Of a stretch of 64,000 bases of DNA, positions 7,803 to 15,494 are shown piece by piece (the first letter of the stretch is position 1; every line of letters starts with the position of its first letter). The position numbers and the translations under genes are program-made. Origin of the DNA: Fulvimarina sp039652615 (GTDB lineage: Bacteria > Pseudomonadota > Alphaproteobacteria > Rhizobiales > Rhizobiaceae); the NCBI RefSeq assembly GCF_039652615.1, contig NZ_JBDJAC010000014.1, positions 1 through 64,000 of the forward strand, in the 5' to 3' direction. The notes under the pieces are model-generated. The model was given only the letters and a program-made list of their open reading frames with translations. It ran no database searches and was not told the DNA's origin.

Positions 7803-8813
7803 TCACGACGGCGAAGGGCCGAGCGATCCCCGTTCGACGATCGCGGTTTCGATGCAGCGGGGGCCGTCCGGTGCTTTGCCCTCGATCAGGGCGAGCAGCG
7901 AGGCCGCCGCACCCGCGCCCATCCGCTGGTGGGGAACGTGAACGGTCGTTAGACCGGGCTCTACATGGGCGGCGATGTCGATATCGTCGAACCCGGTGAT
8001 GGAAATGTCGTCGGGAATCCGCAAGCCCGCGCGTTTTGCGGCCGAGATCGCGCCGACGCCAAGCACGTCATTGCCGCAGATGATGGCGGTCGGGCGGGGA
8101 GGGCGCTTCATCAGCCTGTCGAAGGCCGCGGCCGCCTCGTCGAAGGCATAGCGCACCTCTTCGACCGCAAGTCCCGCCGGATCGAGGCCCGCCTCGGCAA
8201 GGGCCGCGCGCACGCCTTCGACGCGGCCGGCGGCCCTGTCGTTCATGGTGGTGATGCCGGAAATCATCGCGATCTCCCTGTGCCCGCGCGACAGAACGCG
8301 CTCCGCCATTGCCTTCGCCGCCCCGACATTGTCGAAGCCGACGCAGGGCTCCTGCTGGTTCGAAAGGGACCAGGCGATCACGTAGGGCGTGCCGGAACGC
8401 TCCAGGAATTCGTAGGCGCTAGCCAGTCGCGCAGCGCCAATGAGAAGAATGCCTTCCGCGCCGCGCGTGACGAGCACGCGGATCTGGTCAGCCTCCCGGT
8501 CCGCGTCATAGCCCGAGCTCGATACGAGCAGCGTGACGCCGGAGGCGGCGAGCGTCTCCTGGAACGCCTGGAGGCCGCGGGCAAAGATCGCATTGTCCAT
8601 CGTGGGAATGACCGCGCCGACGGTCCGCGTCTTGCGGGAGGCAAGTGCCTTCGCGCCGAAATGCGGTGTATAGCCGAGCGTATCGACCGCATTCATGACG
8701 CGCTCGCGGGTCTTCTCGGTGACCTTGCCCGGCTCGTTCAGGCAGCGCGAGACCGTTGCCGTCGAAACCCCTGCCATTTTCGCGACGTCTTCGAGGGTGC
8801 TTCTGAGCGACAC
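7803..8813 (-). CDS. LacI-family regulator of the DHPS operon
   Basis: A 336-residue LacI/GalR protein with an N-terminal helix-turn-helix (LEDVAKMAGVSTATVSRCLN), the hinge (YTPHFGAKALASRKTRTVG) and a periplasmic-binding-type sensor domain (ICGNDVLGVGAISAAKRAG; ISITGFDDIDIAAHVEPGLT). It is divergent from the TRAP-hpsN operon. A perfect palindrome of LacI type (8926-8939) overlaps the operon promoter, so it probably represses DHPS uptake and oxidation until an effector binds. The effector may be DHPS or sulfolactate, but this cannot be read from sequence. Confidence 0.92.
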   Translation of the reverse strand: MSLRSTLEDVAKMAGVSTATVSRCLNEPGKVTEKTRERVMNAVDTLGYTPHFGAKALASRKTRTVGAVIPTMDNAIFARGLQAFQETLAASGVTLLVSSSGYDADREADQIRVLVTRGAEGILLIGAARLASAYEFLERSGTPYVIAWSLSNQQEPCVGFDNVGAAKAMAERVLSRGHREIAMISGITTMNDRAAGRVEGVRAALAEAGLDPAGLAVEEVRYAFDEAAAAFDRLMKRPPRPTAIICGNDVLGVGAISAAKRAGLRIPDDISITGFDDIDIAAHVEPGLTTVHVPHQRMGAGAAASLLALIEGKAPDGPRCIETAIVERGSLGPSPS

Positions 8814-8912
8814 GTCTTTGTCTCTATCCCTTTACCGCTAACGCCGCGCGATGATCGGCCCGACCTTGCCTCGCTATAATCCATATTTTCTCGCTGACGG
8901 AAATGAAAACGC

Positions 8913-8941
8913 TTGCAGTTCAGATTGTAAGCGCTTACACT
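8913..8941 (+). promoter_or_regulatory. DHPS operon promoter with LacI-type operator
   Basis: TGTAAGCGCTTACA (8926-8939) is a perfect 14-bp palindrome with the central CG step typical of LacI/PurR operators. A plausible promoter, TTGCAG (8913-8918), 17 bp, TACACT (8936-8941), overlaps it and reads towards the small membrane protein gene at 8975. Binding would block RNA polymerase. Confidence 0.8.
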
Positions 8942-8974
8942 GATCGTGCAGTTCGGCTTGGGAGGGCCAGGCTC

Positions 8975-9199
8975 GTGAACAATCCTCTGATTTGGTTGAT
9001 CGGCGCGCTCGCCGTTTTTCTCGTCTTTCTTGCGAATGTCTATGTGGGCGCAGCCGGTGGCGCTGGCTTTGTCGGCCGTAGCGGCGAATTGCTGCTCATT
9101 ATCGCCGTCAGCATCCTGTTCGTCATCGGGACGCTCCAGTGCGAGGCCAGAGCCAGATCGAAAAACCAATCCAGAAAGTCTCGGGAGGAGACCCTATGA
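8975..9199 (+). CDS. Small two-helix membrane protein, first gene of the TRAP operon
   Basis: The 74-residue protein begins at a GTG with GGAGGG about 9-14 bp upstream. It has two hydrophobic segments (about residues 3-28, NPLIWLIGALAVFLVF onwards, and about 38-57, ELLLIIAVSILFVIGTLQ) and a short basic C-tail. Its stop overlaps the start of the TRAP binding-protein gene (ATGA at 9196-9199), so the two are translationally coupled. It is not DctQ, which is encoded separately downstream and has four helices. Function is unknown. Position suggests an accessory subunit of this transporter or of its regulation. Confidence 0.75.
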   Translation: MNNPLIWLIGALAVFLVFLANVYVGAAGGAGFVGRSGELLLIIAVSILFVIGTLQCEARARSKNQSRKSREETL

Positions 9200-10347
9200 C
9201 CACCAGTGACAGATCAGAGCTCGAAAACCACGCGCGCCGGAACTTCATGAAGTTGACGGCTGCCGGCAGTTTCACCGCGGCGCTTGTCGCCGGGGCTGCT
9301 GGAACGCTCTGGTCGGACGAGGCGGCGGCGCAAGGCGCCAATGAAGAGCGCCAGCGCGAAGCCGACGCCGAGCAGACGATGACCATCGCAACGGCCTATG
9401 TTCTCGGGGCCTCGCGCAGCTATCCGATCATGCAGCTGGACCTCAAGGAAAACATCCAGAACCTTTCGAATGGCCGCATCTATGTGAAGCTGGCGCCCGG
9501 TGGGCAGCTTGGCGCTGGTGGCGCACTCGTCCAGAAGGTTCAGAGCAACACGATCCAGGCGGCCCAGCATTCGATCTCGAATTTCGCGCCCTTCGCGCCC
9601 GCCGTCGATCTGATCAATCTTCCCTATTTCTGCGGTTCGAACCAGCGGTTCGTGAACCTCGTCAAATCCGATGCATGGCGGAACGATGTGCATCCACAGA
9701 TCGAGCAGCGTGGCTTCAAGCCGCTGTTCTACGTGGTCATCGATCCGCGCGTCGTCGCGCTTCGCAAGGGCGAGGACAAGCCGGTGATTTTGCCGGGCGA
9801 CCTGAAGGGCATCAAGTTCCGCGTGCCCGGCTCGGAAATGCTCCAGCAATATTATCGCATGGTCGGCGCCAACCCGACGCCGGTGGCCTGGGGCGAAACC
9901 CCGTCCGCCATCAAGCAAGGCGTTGCCGATGCGCTCGATCCGGCGGTCGGCGCCCTCTACGTCTTCGGCTTCAAGGACATCCTGTCCCACGTCACCTTCA
10001 CACAGGCCGTTCCCGACGCTCAGATCTATTCCTGCAATCTGGAGTGGTTCAACGGCCTCTCCGACGAGATGAGGGAGGCGATCGAGATCGCGTCGGAAAT
10101 CACCTCGGTCCAGAATCTCGCCAAGGTGCCGTCGGCGCGTGCCTATGCCATGTATGAGATGCAGCGCGCGGGCGTCGAATTCCACACGCTCGATGACGAT
10201 CAGCTCGCCCAGTGGAAAGAGGTGGGCGGCTATCAGCGCAGCGAATGGGACACCTACAAGTCCGAGCTTGCCGGGTCGATGGACGCATTCGTAAAGCTCG
10301 AAGAAGCTGCGGGCACGCAAAGCAAATACGCCGTCAACGATGCCTGA
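9196..10347 (+). CDS. TRAP transporter substrate-binding protein (DctP type), probable DHPS binding
   Basis: The 383-residue protein starts with a twin-arginine-like signal (RRNFMKLTAAG, then a hydrophobic run ending in AAAQG). It continues with the DctP fold: VKLAPGGQLGAGGALVQKVQ, INLPYFCGSNQRFVNLV, the anion-binding region DLKGIKFRVPGSEM, and PVAWGETPSAIKQGVADALD. It would capture a sulfonate in the periplasm and deliver it to DctQM. In the same operon hpsN and two dehydrogenases point to 2,3-dihydroxypropane-1-sulfonate, as for the HpsKLM TRAP system of roseobacters. A strong hairpin follows the gene. Confidence 0.85.
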   Translation: MTTSDRSELENHARRNFMKLTAAGSFTAALVAGAAGTLWSDEAAAQGANEERQREADAEQTMTIATAYVLGASRSYPIMQLDLKENIQNLSNGRIYVKLAPGGQLGAGGALVQKVQSNTIQAAQHSISNFAPFAPAVDLINLPYFCGSNQRFVNLVKSDAWRNDVHPQIEQRGFKPLFYVVIDPRVVALRKGEDKPVILPGDLKGIKFRVPGSEMLQQYYRMVGANPTPVAWGETPSAIKQGVADALDPAVGALYVFGFKDILSHVTFTQAVPDAQIYSCNLEWFNGLSDEMREAIEIASEITSVQNLAKVPSARAYAMYEMQRAGVEFHTLDDDQLAQWKEVGGYQRSEWDTYKSELAGSMDAFVKLEEAAGTQSKYAVNDA

Positions 10348-10360
10348 CTGTCTGTGACAG

Positions 10361-10390
10361 GAGCCGGCGCGCGCTCTTGCGCGCCGGCTC
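10361..10390 (+). promoter_or_regulatory. Perfect 12-bp hairpin between the binding-protein gene and dctQ
   Basis: GAGCCGGCGCGC and GCGCGCCGGCTC pair perfectly around a six-base loop, 13 bp after the binding-protein stop. No T-run follows, so it is unlikely to be a full terminator. Such intercistronic stems commonly protect the upstream mRNA from 3' exonucleases and let the binding protein be made in excess over its membrane partners. Confidence 0.7.
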
Positions 10391-10483
10391 GGCCACGACG
10401 CGTCGCTCTGGCGCGATGCAAAGAACTCAAACCGTTACCGCCCGTCGTGCGTTTCTCGCACGCGCGGCGTGCCGGGAGGTGGC

Positions 10484-10999
10484 ATGCGCTCCATTCTCGC
10501 AATCCTCGATCGCAATCTCGAACGCTGGGCGCTGCTCGTTTTCTATACGATGCTCGTTCTCGTCATGGCCGTTGAAGTCGTGAGGCGCGAAGTCTTCGCT
10601 TATTCGTCAATCTGGGGCGAGGAGGTGGTGCGCTATTCCTTCATCTACCTATCTTGGATTGGTGTCGCGGCGGCGATCAAGGAACGGGCGCATATCCGCA
10701 TCGACATCCTGACCGCGCTGTTGCCGCAAAGGGCGAAGACCACCGTCTTCATCTTTGGCGATCTCGTCATGCTCGCTGTGGCCTTCATCGCTCTCTATTG
10801 GTCCTACGAGACGGTCGCGGTGTCGTGGAAGTTCGGCTCCGTCAGCCATGGTCTCAGACTGCCCATGGTCTGGTTCCTGGCCGCCGTTCCAATCGGTTTC
10901 GCCCTCGTCGTCATCCGCCTCCTCCAATCCATCATCCGCGACGTCGGCTCCTTGCGGGCAGGCACACCGGTCTATGAAGGCGAACGTCTGTTCGACTGA
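10484..10999 (+). CDS. TRAP transporter small membrane subunit (DctQ type)
   Basis: The 171-residue protein has four membrane segments and DctQ hallmarks: EVVRREVF in the first helix end, IWGEEVVRYSFIYLSWIGVA, and KERAHIRIDIL. The start at 10484 follows GGGAGGT. DctQ bridges the binding protein and the large translocator DctM, whose gene begins 9 bp downstream. Part of the presumed DHPS importer. Confidence 0.88.
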   Translation: MRSILAILDRNLERWALLVFYTMLVLVMAVEVVRREVFAYSSIWGEEVVRYSFIYLSWIGVAAAIKERAHIRIDILTALLPQRAKTTVFIFGDLVMLAVAFIALYWSYETVAVSWKFGSVSHGLRLPMVWFLAAVPIGFALVVIRLLQSIIRDVGSLRAGTPVYEGERLFD

Positions 11000-11008
11000 G
11001 GTGAACTC

Positions 11009-12325
11009 ATGCTTTGGCAACAACTCCAGGAACAGACGGTCGAGCTTGGCTGGTCTTTTTACGGTCCGGTCATTGCGTTCGTCGTTCTGTGCGGCCTTGC
11101 GGTTCCCGTCTGGGCCGCGATCGGCGTCGCCGCCTGTCTGATGCTCTATATTTCCGGCGTCCTGCCCCTTTCGCTCGTGGGTGAGGCCCTGTTCGACGGG
11201 ATTGACGCGTTCGCGCTGACGGCGATCCCGCTCTTCATCCTGACCGGAGACGTTCTCGTGCGCACCGGGCTCAGCCGCAAGTTCCTCGATGTCGCCGACG
11301 CGCTCACCTCCTGGGCCAGAAGCGGCTTCGGCTCGGCGACCGTGCTCGTCTGCGGCATGTTCTCGGCTATCTCCGGCTCGGATGCGGCGGGTGCCGCCGC
11401 AGTCGGGCGCATGACCATCAACCGTCTGGCCGAAGCGGGCTATCCCCGGCCCTATGCCTGCGCTCTCGTCGCTGCTGGAGCCTGCACCGGCATCCTGATC
11501 CCGCCTTCGATCGCCTATATCGTCATTGGTCTCGTGCTGGGCATTTCGGCGTCGACCCTCTTCGAAGCGGCGCTGATCCCGGGCATTCTCATTCTTCTGT
11601 CCATTCTCGTCACCAATTCGGTGGTCAACCGGGTGAAGGCGTTCGAGAACAACGACGCGATCTCGTTTGCCGAATGGGGCACCAATGTTGCCGCGGCCCT
11701 GAAGCGGGGATGGTACGCGTTCCTGGTGCCGGCGATCATCTTCTACGGCATCTTTTCGGGCCGCCTTACGCCGACGGAGGCGGGTGCGGTCGCCGTCGTC
11801 GTCACCATCATCATGGGCTTCATACTGCGCACCTTGAGCTTTGCGGACTTTCCCTCGATGCTGGTATCGTCGGCCAAGGTGAACGGCGTCATCCTGCCGA
11901 TCATCGCCTTCTCGCTGCCGCTCGCCCAGGCGCTTGCCGCTCTCAACGTGCCCCAGGGCTTTGTCTATTCGATCACCGAAATCACCAGCGATCCGATCTT
12001 CATCATTGCCTTGATGATCGTCGTCCTTATCGCCGCAGGCTGCGTGATGGAAACGACGCCCAACATCGTCATCCTGGCTCCAATCCTCAAACCGCTTGCC
12101 GACGAGATCGGCATGGGCGAGCTCCAGTTCTGCGTGATGATGATCACGGCGCTGGGCGTCGGCTTCATCACGCCGCCCCTCGGGCTGAACCTCTTCGTGA
12201 CGGCGGGGCTGACCGGCGAGCCGATCCTGAAGATCGCCTATTGGGCCGTTCCCTTCGTCCTTTTCATGCTGATGGTGGTCCTTCTGATCGCCTACGTCCC
12301 CGTCCTTTCGGTCCCGGTCTTCTGA
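11009..12325 (+). CDS. TRAP transporter large membrane subunit (DctM type)
   Basis: A 438-residue DctM protein with about twelve membrane segments. Visible family motifs are AIPLFILTGDVLVRTGLSRK, FSAISGSDAAGAAAVG, GACTGILIPPSIAYIVIG, RLTPTEAGAVAVV and ALGVGFITPPLGLNLFV. It would carry the substrate inward with sodium. Start follows GAGGTG. It lies in one operon with the small membrane protein, DctP, DctQ and hpsN, with gaps no larger than about 140 bp. Confidence 0.92.
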   Translation: MLWQQLQEQTVELGWSFYGPVIAFVVLCGLAVPVWAAIGVAACLMLYISGVLPLSLVGEALFDGIDAFALTAIPLFILTGDVLVRTGLSRKFLDVADALTSWARSGFGSATVLVCGMFSAISGSDAAGAAAVGRMTINRLAEAGYPRPYACALVAAGACTGILIPPSIAYIVIGLVLGISASTLFEAALIPGILILLSILVTNSVVNRVKAFENNDAISFAEWGTNVAAALKRGWYAFLVPAIIFYGIFSGRLTPTEAGAVAVVVTIIMGFILRTLSFADFPSMLVSSAKVNGVILPIIAFSLPLAQALAALNVPQGFVYSITEITSDPIFIIALMIVVLIAAGCVMETTPNIVILAPILKPLADEIGMGELQFCVMMITALGVGFITPPLGLNLFVTAGLTGEPILKIAYWAVPFVLFMLMVVLLIAYVPVLSVPVF

Positions 12326-12386
12326 TGCCGGGACCCTGCCAAGCCGTTTGTTTCTTCGACCGATACGACTACGAAAGAGGTGTCTC

Positions 12387-13694
12387 ATGAGCCGCGAATA
12401 TCTCAAGAAAGCCGATGAGGTTCCGGCATCGAGCGCGCAGGATGTCCGCCACACCGTCCTGTCGATCCTCGACGACATCGAAAACGGGCGCGAAGAGGCT
12501 GCGCTGCGCTATGCTTCGAAATTCGATCGCTATGAAGGGCCGGCCGCCGTCACGAAAGATGCGATCGCGGAGGCAGCGTCCAAGGTTTCCCAGAAGCTGA
12601 AGGACGACATTCGCTTTGCCCATGACAATGTGCGGCGCTTTGCCGAACGCCAGCTCGCGACCCTCGGCGATGTGGAATACGAGATCGTGCCCGGCTTCAC
12701 GGCAGGCCAGAAGAGCATTCCGGTGCGCGCCGCCGGGGCTTATGTGCCGGGCGGGCGTTATAGTCATGTCGCTTCCGCCATCATGACCGTGACAACCGCC
12801 AAGGTCGCGGGCTGCGAGCATATCACCGTCTGCTCTCCGCCCCGGCCCGACACGGGCGTCAATCCCGCCATCCTCTATACCGCCGATCTGTGCGGCGCCG
12901 ACACGATCCTTGCCATGGGCGGCGTCCAGGGCGTCGCCGCCATGGCCTTTGGTCTGTTCGGAACCCCGCCCGCCGATATCCTGGTCGGCCCCGGCAACCA
13001 GTTCGTCGCCGAAGCCAAACGCGCCTTGTTCGGCCGCGTCGGCATCGACATGTTCGCCGGCCCGACCGACAGCCTGATCCTGGCCGATGCGAGCGCCGAT
13101 GCGGATGTCGTCGCGGCTGATCTCGTCGGCCAGGCCGAGCATGGCTACAATTCCCCCGTCTGGCTCGTCACCGACGACCGCAGGCTTGCGGAAACCGTCA
13201 TGGGCCTTGTGCCCAATATGATTGCCGACCTTCCCGAGCCGAACCGCGACAGCGCCTCAAAAGCCTGGGAAACCTTGGGCGAAATCATCCTCTGTTCCGA
13301 TCGCGAGGAGATGGCGGCCACCTCCGACGAATACGCGCCGGAGCATCTGACCGTTCAGGCGGGCGATCTCGACTGGTGGCTGAATCGTCTGAAATGCTAC
13401 GGCTCGCTCTTTCTCGGCGAGGAGACGACGGTTGCCTATGGCGACAAGGCGTCCGGCACCAATCACGTCCTTCCGACCTCGGGCGCGGCGAAATATACGG
13501 GCGGCCTCTCGGTCCACAAATATATGAAGATCGTCACCTGGCAGCGGGCAACGCGCGAGGGCTCGAAACCCGTGGCCGAGGCGACGGCCCGGATCTCGCG
13601 CCTCGAAGGCATGGAGGGCCACGCCCGCACCGCCGACATCCGTCTGCGCAAATATTTCCCGAAAGACAATTTCGATCTTTCGGCTGCGGAGTAG
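12387..13694 (+). CDS. hpsN: Sulfopropanediol (DHPS) 3-dehydrogenase, histidinol-dehydrogenase family
   Basis: The 435-residue product is a HisD homologue with GAYVPGGRYSHVASAIM, GPGNQFVAEAKR, the zinc ligands in VGQAEHGYNSP, YGDKASGTNH and GGLSVHKYM, and the catalytic Glu-His in APEHLTV. HpsN oxidises (R)-2,3-dihydroxypropane-1-sulfonate to (R)-sulfolactate with two NAD+. It is assigned to HpsN and not to histidine synthesis because it sits between a TRAP sulfonate importer and two extra dehydrogenases, close to suyAB, with no other his gene present. The start at 12387 has AAAGAGGTG upstream. Confidence 0.88.
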   Translation: MSREYLKKADEVPASSAQDVRHTVLSILDDIENGREEAALRYASKFDRYEGPAAVTKDAIAEAASKVSQKLKDDIRFAHDNVRRFAERQLATLGDVEYEIVPGFTAGQKSIPVRAAGAYVPGGRYSHVASAIMTVTTAKVAGCEHITVCSPPRPDTGVNPAILYTADLCGADTILAMGGVQGVAAMAFGLFGTPPADILVGPGNQFVAEAKRALFGRVGIDMFAGPTDSLILADASADADVVAADLVGQAEHGYNSPVWLVTDDRRLAETVMGLVPNMIADLPEPNRDSASKAWETLGEIILCSDREEMAATSDEYAPEHLTVQAGDLDWWLNRLKCYGSLFLGEETTVAYGDKASGTNHVLPTSGAAKYTGGLSVHKYMKIVTWQRATREGSKPVAEATARISRLEGMEGHARTADIRLRKYFPKDNFDLSAAE

Positions 13695-13703
13695 GGCGAA
13701 GCC

Positions 13704-14465
13704 ATGACAAGCCCATCCTCGCTCTTCGATCTGACGGGACGGATCGCCTGCGTGACCGGGGCGAGCAGCGGCCTTGGCCGCGCCGCCGCCTCCATGCTCG
13801 CCGAGGCCGGCGCCAAGGTGGTCGGTGTTGCGCGCCGGGCCGACCGACTGCTCGAATGGGAAGCGGAAGCGGAGGGGGAGACCGCCAGCATCGCCGCCGA
13901 TCTCGGAGATAGAGACGCGCTACCCTCGATCGCGGAACGCGTCGCGGAGCCTTTCGGGTCGCCGGATATTCTGATCAATGCGGCTGGGATCAACACTCGT
14001 GAGACCGCCGATCAGGTGACGGCCGAGGGCTGGGACCGGACGATCCATCTCAATCTCACCGTTCCTTTTCTTCTGGCCCAGGCGCTCGCGCCTCAGATGA
14101 AAAAGCGGGGCTGGGGCAGGATCGTCAACTTCGCCTCGCTGCAGTCGCGCCGCGCCTTTCCCGGGGGAATAGCCTATGGCGCCTCTAAAGGCGGCGTCGA
14201 ACAATTGACCCGCGCCATGGCCGAGGCCTGGTCGCGCGATGGGGTCAATGCCAACGCCTTGGCCCCCGGGTTCTTCCCGACCGAGCTCACCGGACCGGTC
14301 TTTTCCGACAAGGGGCTTGCCGAGCGGAATGCACGCCAGACCTGTATTGGCCGTAATGGTGAGATGGAGGATCTGCGCGGGCCGCTTCTGTTTCTGGCTT
14401 CCGATGCGTCGGCCTATGTGACCGGCCAGCTCCTCTTTGTCGATGGAGGATTCACCGCCCGATGA
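13704..14465 (+). CDS. Short-chain dehydrogenase, probable DHPS 2-dehydrogenase
   Basis: A 253-residue SDR with the cofactor motif VTGASSGLGRAAA, NAAGIN, the catalytic Tyr-Lys in AYGASKGG, and a standard C-terminus (YVTGQLLFVDGGF). It starts 9 bp after hpsN and overlaps the next gene by ATGA. In known DHPS clusters two extra oxidoreductases (HpsO and HpsP) convert between the enantiomers through the 2-keto compound. This gene and the following zinc alcohol dehydrogenase fill those positions. Which of the two acts on which enantiomer cannot be told from sequence. Confidence 0.78.
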   Translation: MTSPSSLFDLTGRIACVTGASSGLGRAAASMLAEAGAKVVGVARRADRLLEWEAEAEGETASIAADLGDRDALPSIAERVAEPFGSPDILINAAGINTRETADQVTAEGWDRTIHLNLTVPFLLAQALAPQMKKRGWGRIVNFASLQSRRAFPGGIAYGASKGGVEQLTRAMAEAWSRDGVNANALAPGFFPTELTGPVFSDKGLAERNARQTCIGRNGEMEDLRGPLLFLASDASAYVTGQLLFVDGGFTAR

Positions 14466-15451
14466 AAGCGCTCGTCTACACCGGTCTCAAAACCCTCGAC
14501 TATCGCGACGCGCCCGATCCCGAACCGCGCGACGGCGAAGTGATCGTCAAGGTCGAGGCCGTGGGGATTTGCGGCTCGGACATGCACGCCTTTCTCGGCC
14601 ATGACGAAAGACGGCCCGCGCCGCTTATTCTCGGCCATGAGGCGGCGGGCACCGTGACAAGCGGCAAGCTTGCGGGCAAACGCGTCACCGTCAATCCGCT
14701 GGTGACCTGCGGCACATGCCCGGCCTGCGAAAAGGGGCGCAACAATCTCTGCCCCAATCGTCAGATCATCTCGATGGCGCCGAGGCCCGGCGCTTTTGCC
14801 CAGTATCTCGCCATCCCCGAGAAAAATCTCGTCGAAATTCCCGACGGCGTCAGCGTCGACAAAGCCTGTCTCGCCGAGCCGCTCGCCTGTGGTTGGCATG
14901 CCGTCCGCGTGGCCGCGCGCAATGATCCGGACGCCTTGCGGAGCGGCACGTGCGTCGTCATCGGCGGCGGCGCGATCGGCCTCGGGGCCGCTCTTTCGCT
15001 TCACGCTGCGGGGGCAAGCCGGGTGATCATCGCCGAGACCAATCCGAGGCGACACGCCGCGCTCGAAGGCGCCGGTCCCTTCGAGATCGTCGATCCCACC
15101 TCTGATCCCGTTTCGATCACCGCCGATGTGGTGATCGACGGCGTCGGCTTTGCCGCCACCCGCACCATGGCGAGCCGCATCGCAAAACCCGGCGGCGTCA
15201 TCGTCCATATCGGACTCGGAGACAATGAGGGCGGTCTCGATATACGCCGCCTGACCCTTCAGGAAATCAGCTTCATCGGCACCTACACCTATACGTCCGA
15301 CGATTTCCGCCAGACCGCCGCCGCTATCTTCGATGGCCGCCTCGGCGCTCTCGACTGGCCGCATATGCGCCCCTTGCGAGACGGCGCAGCCGCCTTTGCC
15401 GACATCCTGAACGGCCGGATCGCGGCCCCGAAAATCGTCCTCGTTCCGTAA
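14462..15451 (+). CDS. Zinc-dependent alcohol dehydrogenase, probable DHPS 2-dehydrogenase
   Basis: The 329-residue medium-chain dehydrogenase has the catalytic zinc region (GICGSDMHAF, LGHEAAG), the four structural-zinc cysteines (TCGTCPACEKGRNNLC) and the Rossmann motif VIGGGAIGLGAAL. It begins inside the SDR stop (ATGA), so the pair is translationally coupled. Together they probably interconvert (S)- and (R)-DHPS so that HpsN can use both, as HpsO and HpsP do in described organisms. It is the last gene of the operon, before a strong hairpin. Confidence 0.8.
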   Translation: MKALVYTGLKTLDYRDAPDPEPRDGEVIVKVEAVGICGSDMHAFLGHDERRPAPLILGHEAAGTVTSGKLAGKRVTVNPLVTCGTCPACEKGRNNLCPNRQIISMAPRPGAFAQYLAIPEKNLVEIPDGVSVDKACLAEPLACGWHAVRVAARNDPDALRSGTCVVIGGGAIGLGAALSLHAAGASRVIIAETNPRRHAALEGAGPFEIVDPTSDPVSITADVVIDGVGFAATRTMASRIAKPGGVIVHIGLGDNEGGLDIRRLTLQEISFIGTYTYTSDDFRQTAAAIFDGRLGALDWPHMRPLRDGAAAFADILNGRIAAPKIVLVP

Positions 15452-15456
15452 TGCGC

Positions 15457-15487
15457 GGACCTTCAAGAGCGGTGCTCTCGAAGGTCC
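15457..15487. terminator. Hairpin between convergent genes at the end of the DHPS operon
   Basis: GGACCTTCAAGAGC and GCTCTCGAAGGTCC pair at 13 of 14 positions around a three-base loop. It lies 6 bp after the alcohol dehydrogenase stop and 8 bp from the stop of the convergent glutamate-synthase pseudogene. No T-run follows, so termination strength is uncertain. Confidence 0.6.
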
Positions 15488-15494
15488 TCCGGGC

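Noticed and set aside
10649..12478. 609-residue open frame on the minus strand
   Set aside because: It lies antisense to dctQ, dctM and the start of hpsN, is extremely rich in Arg/Asp/Glu and His, and has no domain. Long antisense frames are expected in GC-rich genes.
12387..13694. Histidinol dehydrogenase of histidine synthesis
   Set aside because: The motifs are shared, but the gene stands in a sulfonate operon with a TRAP importer and no other his gene, so HpsN is the better call.
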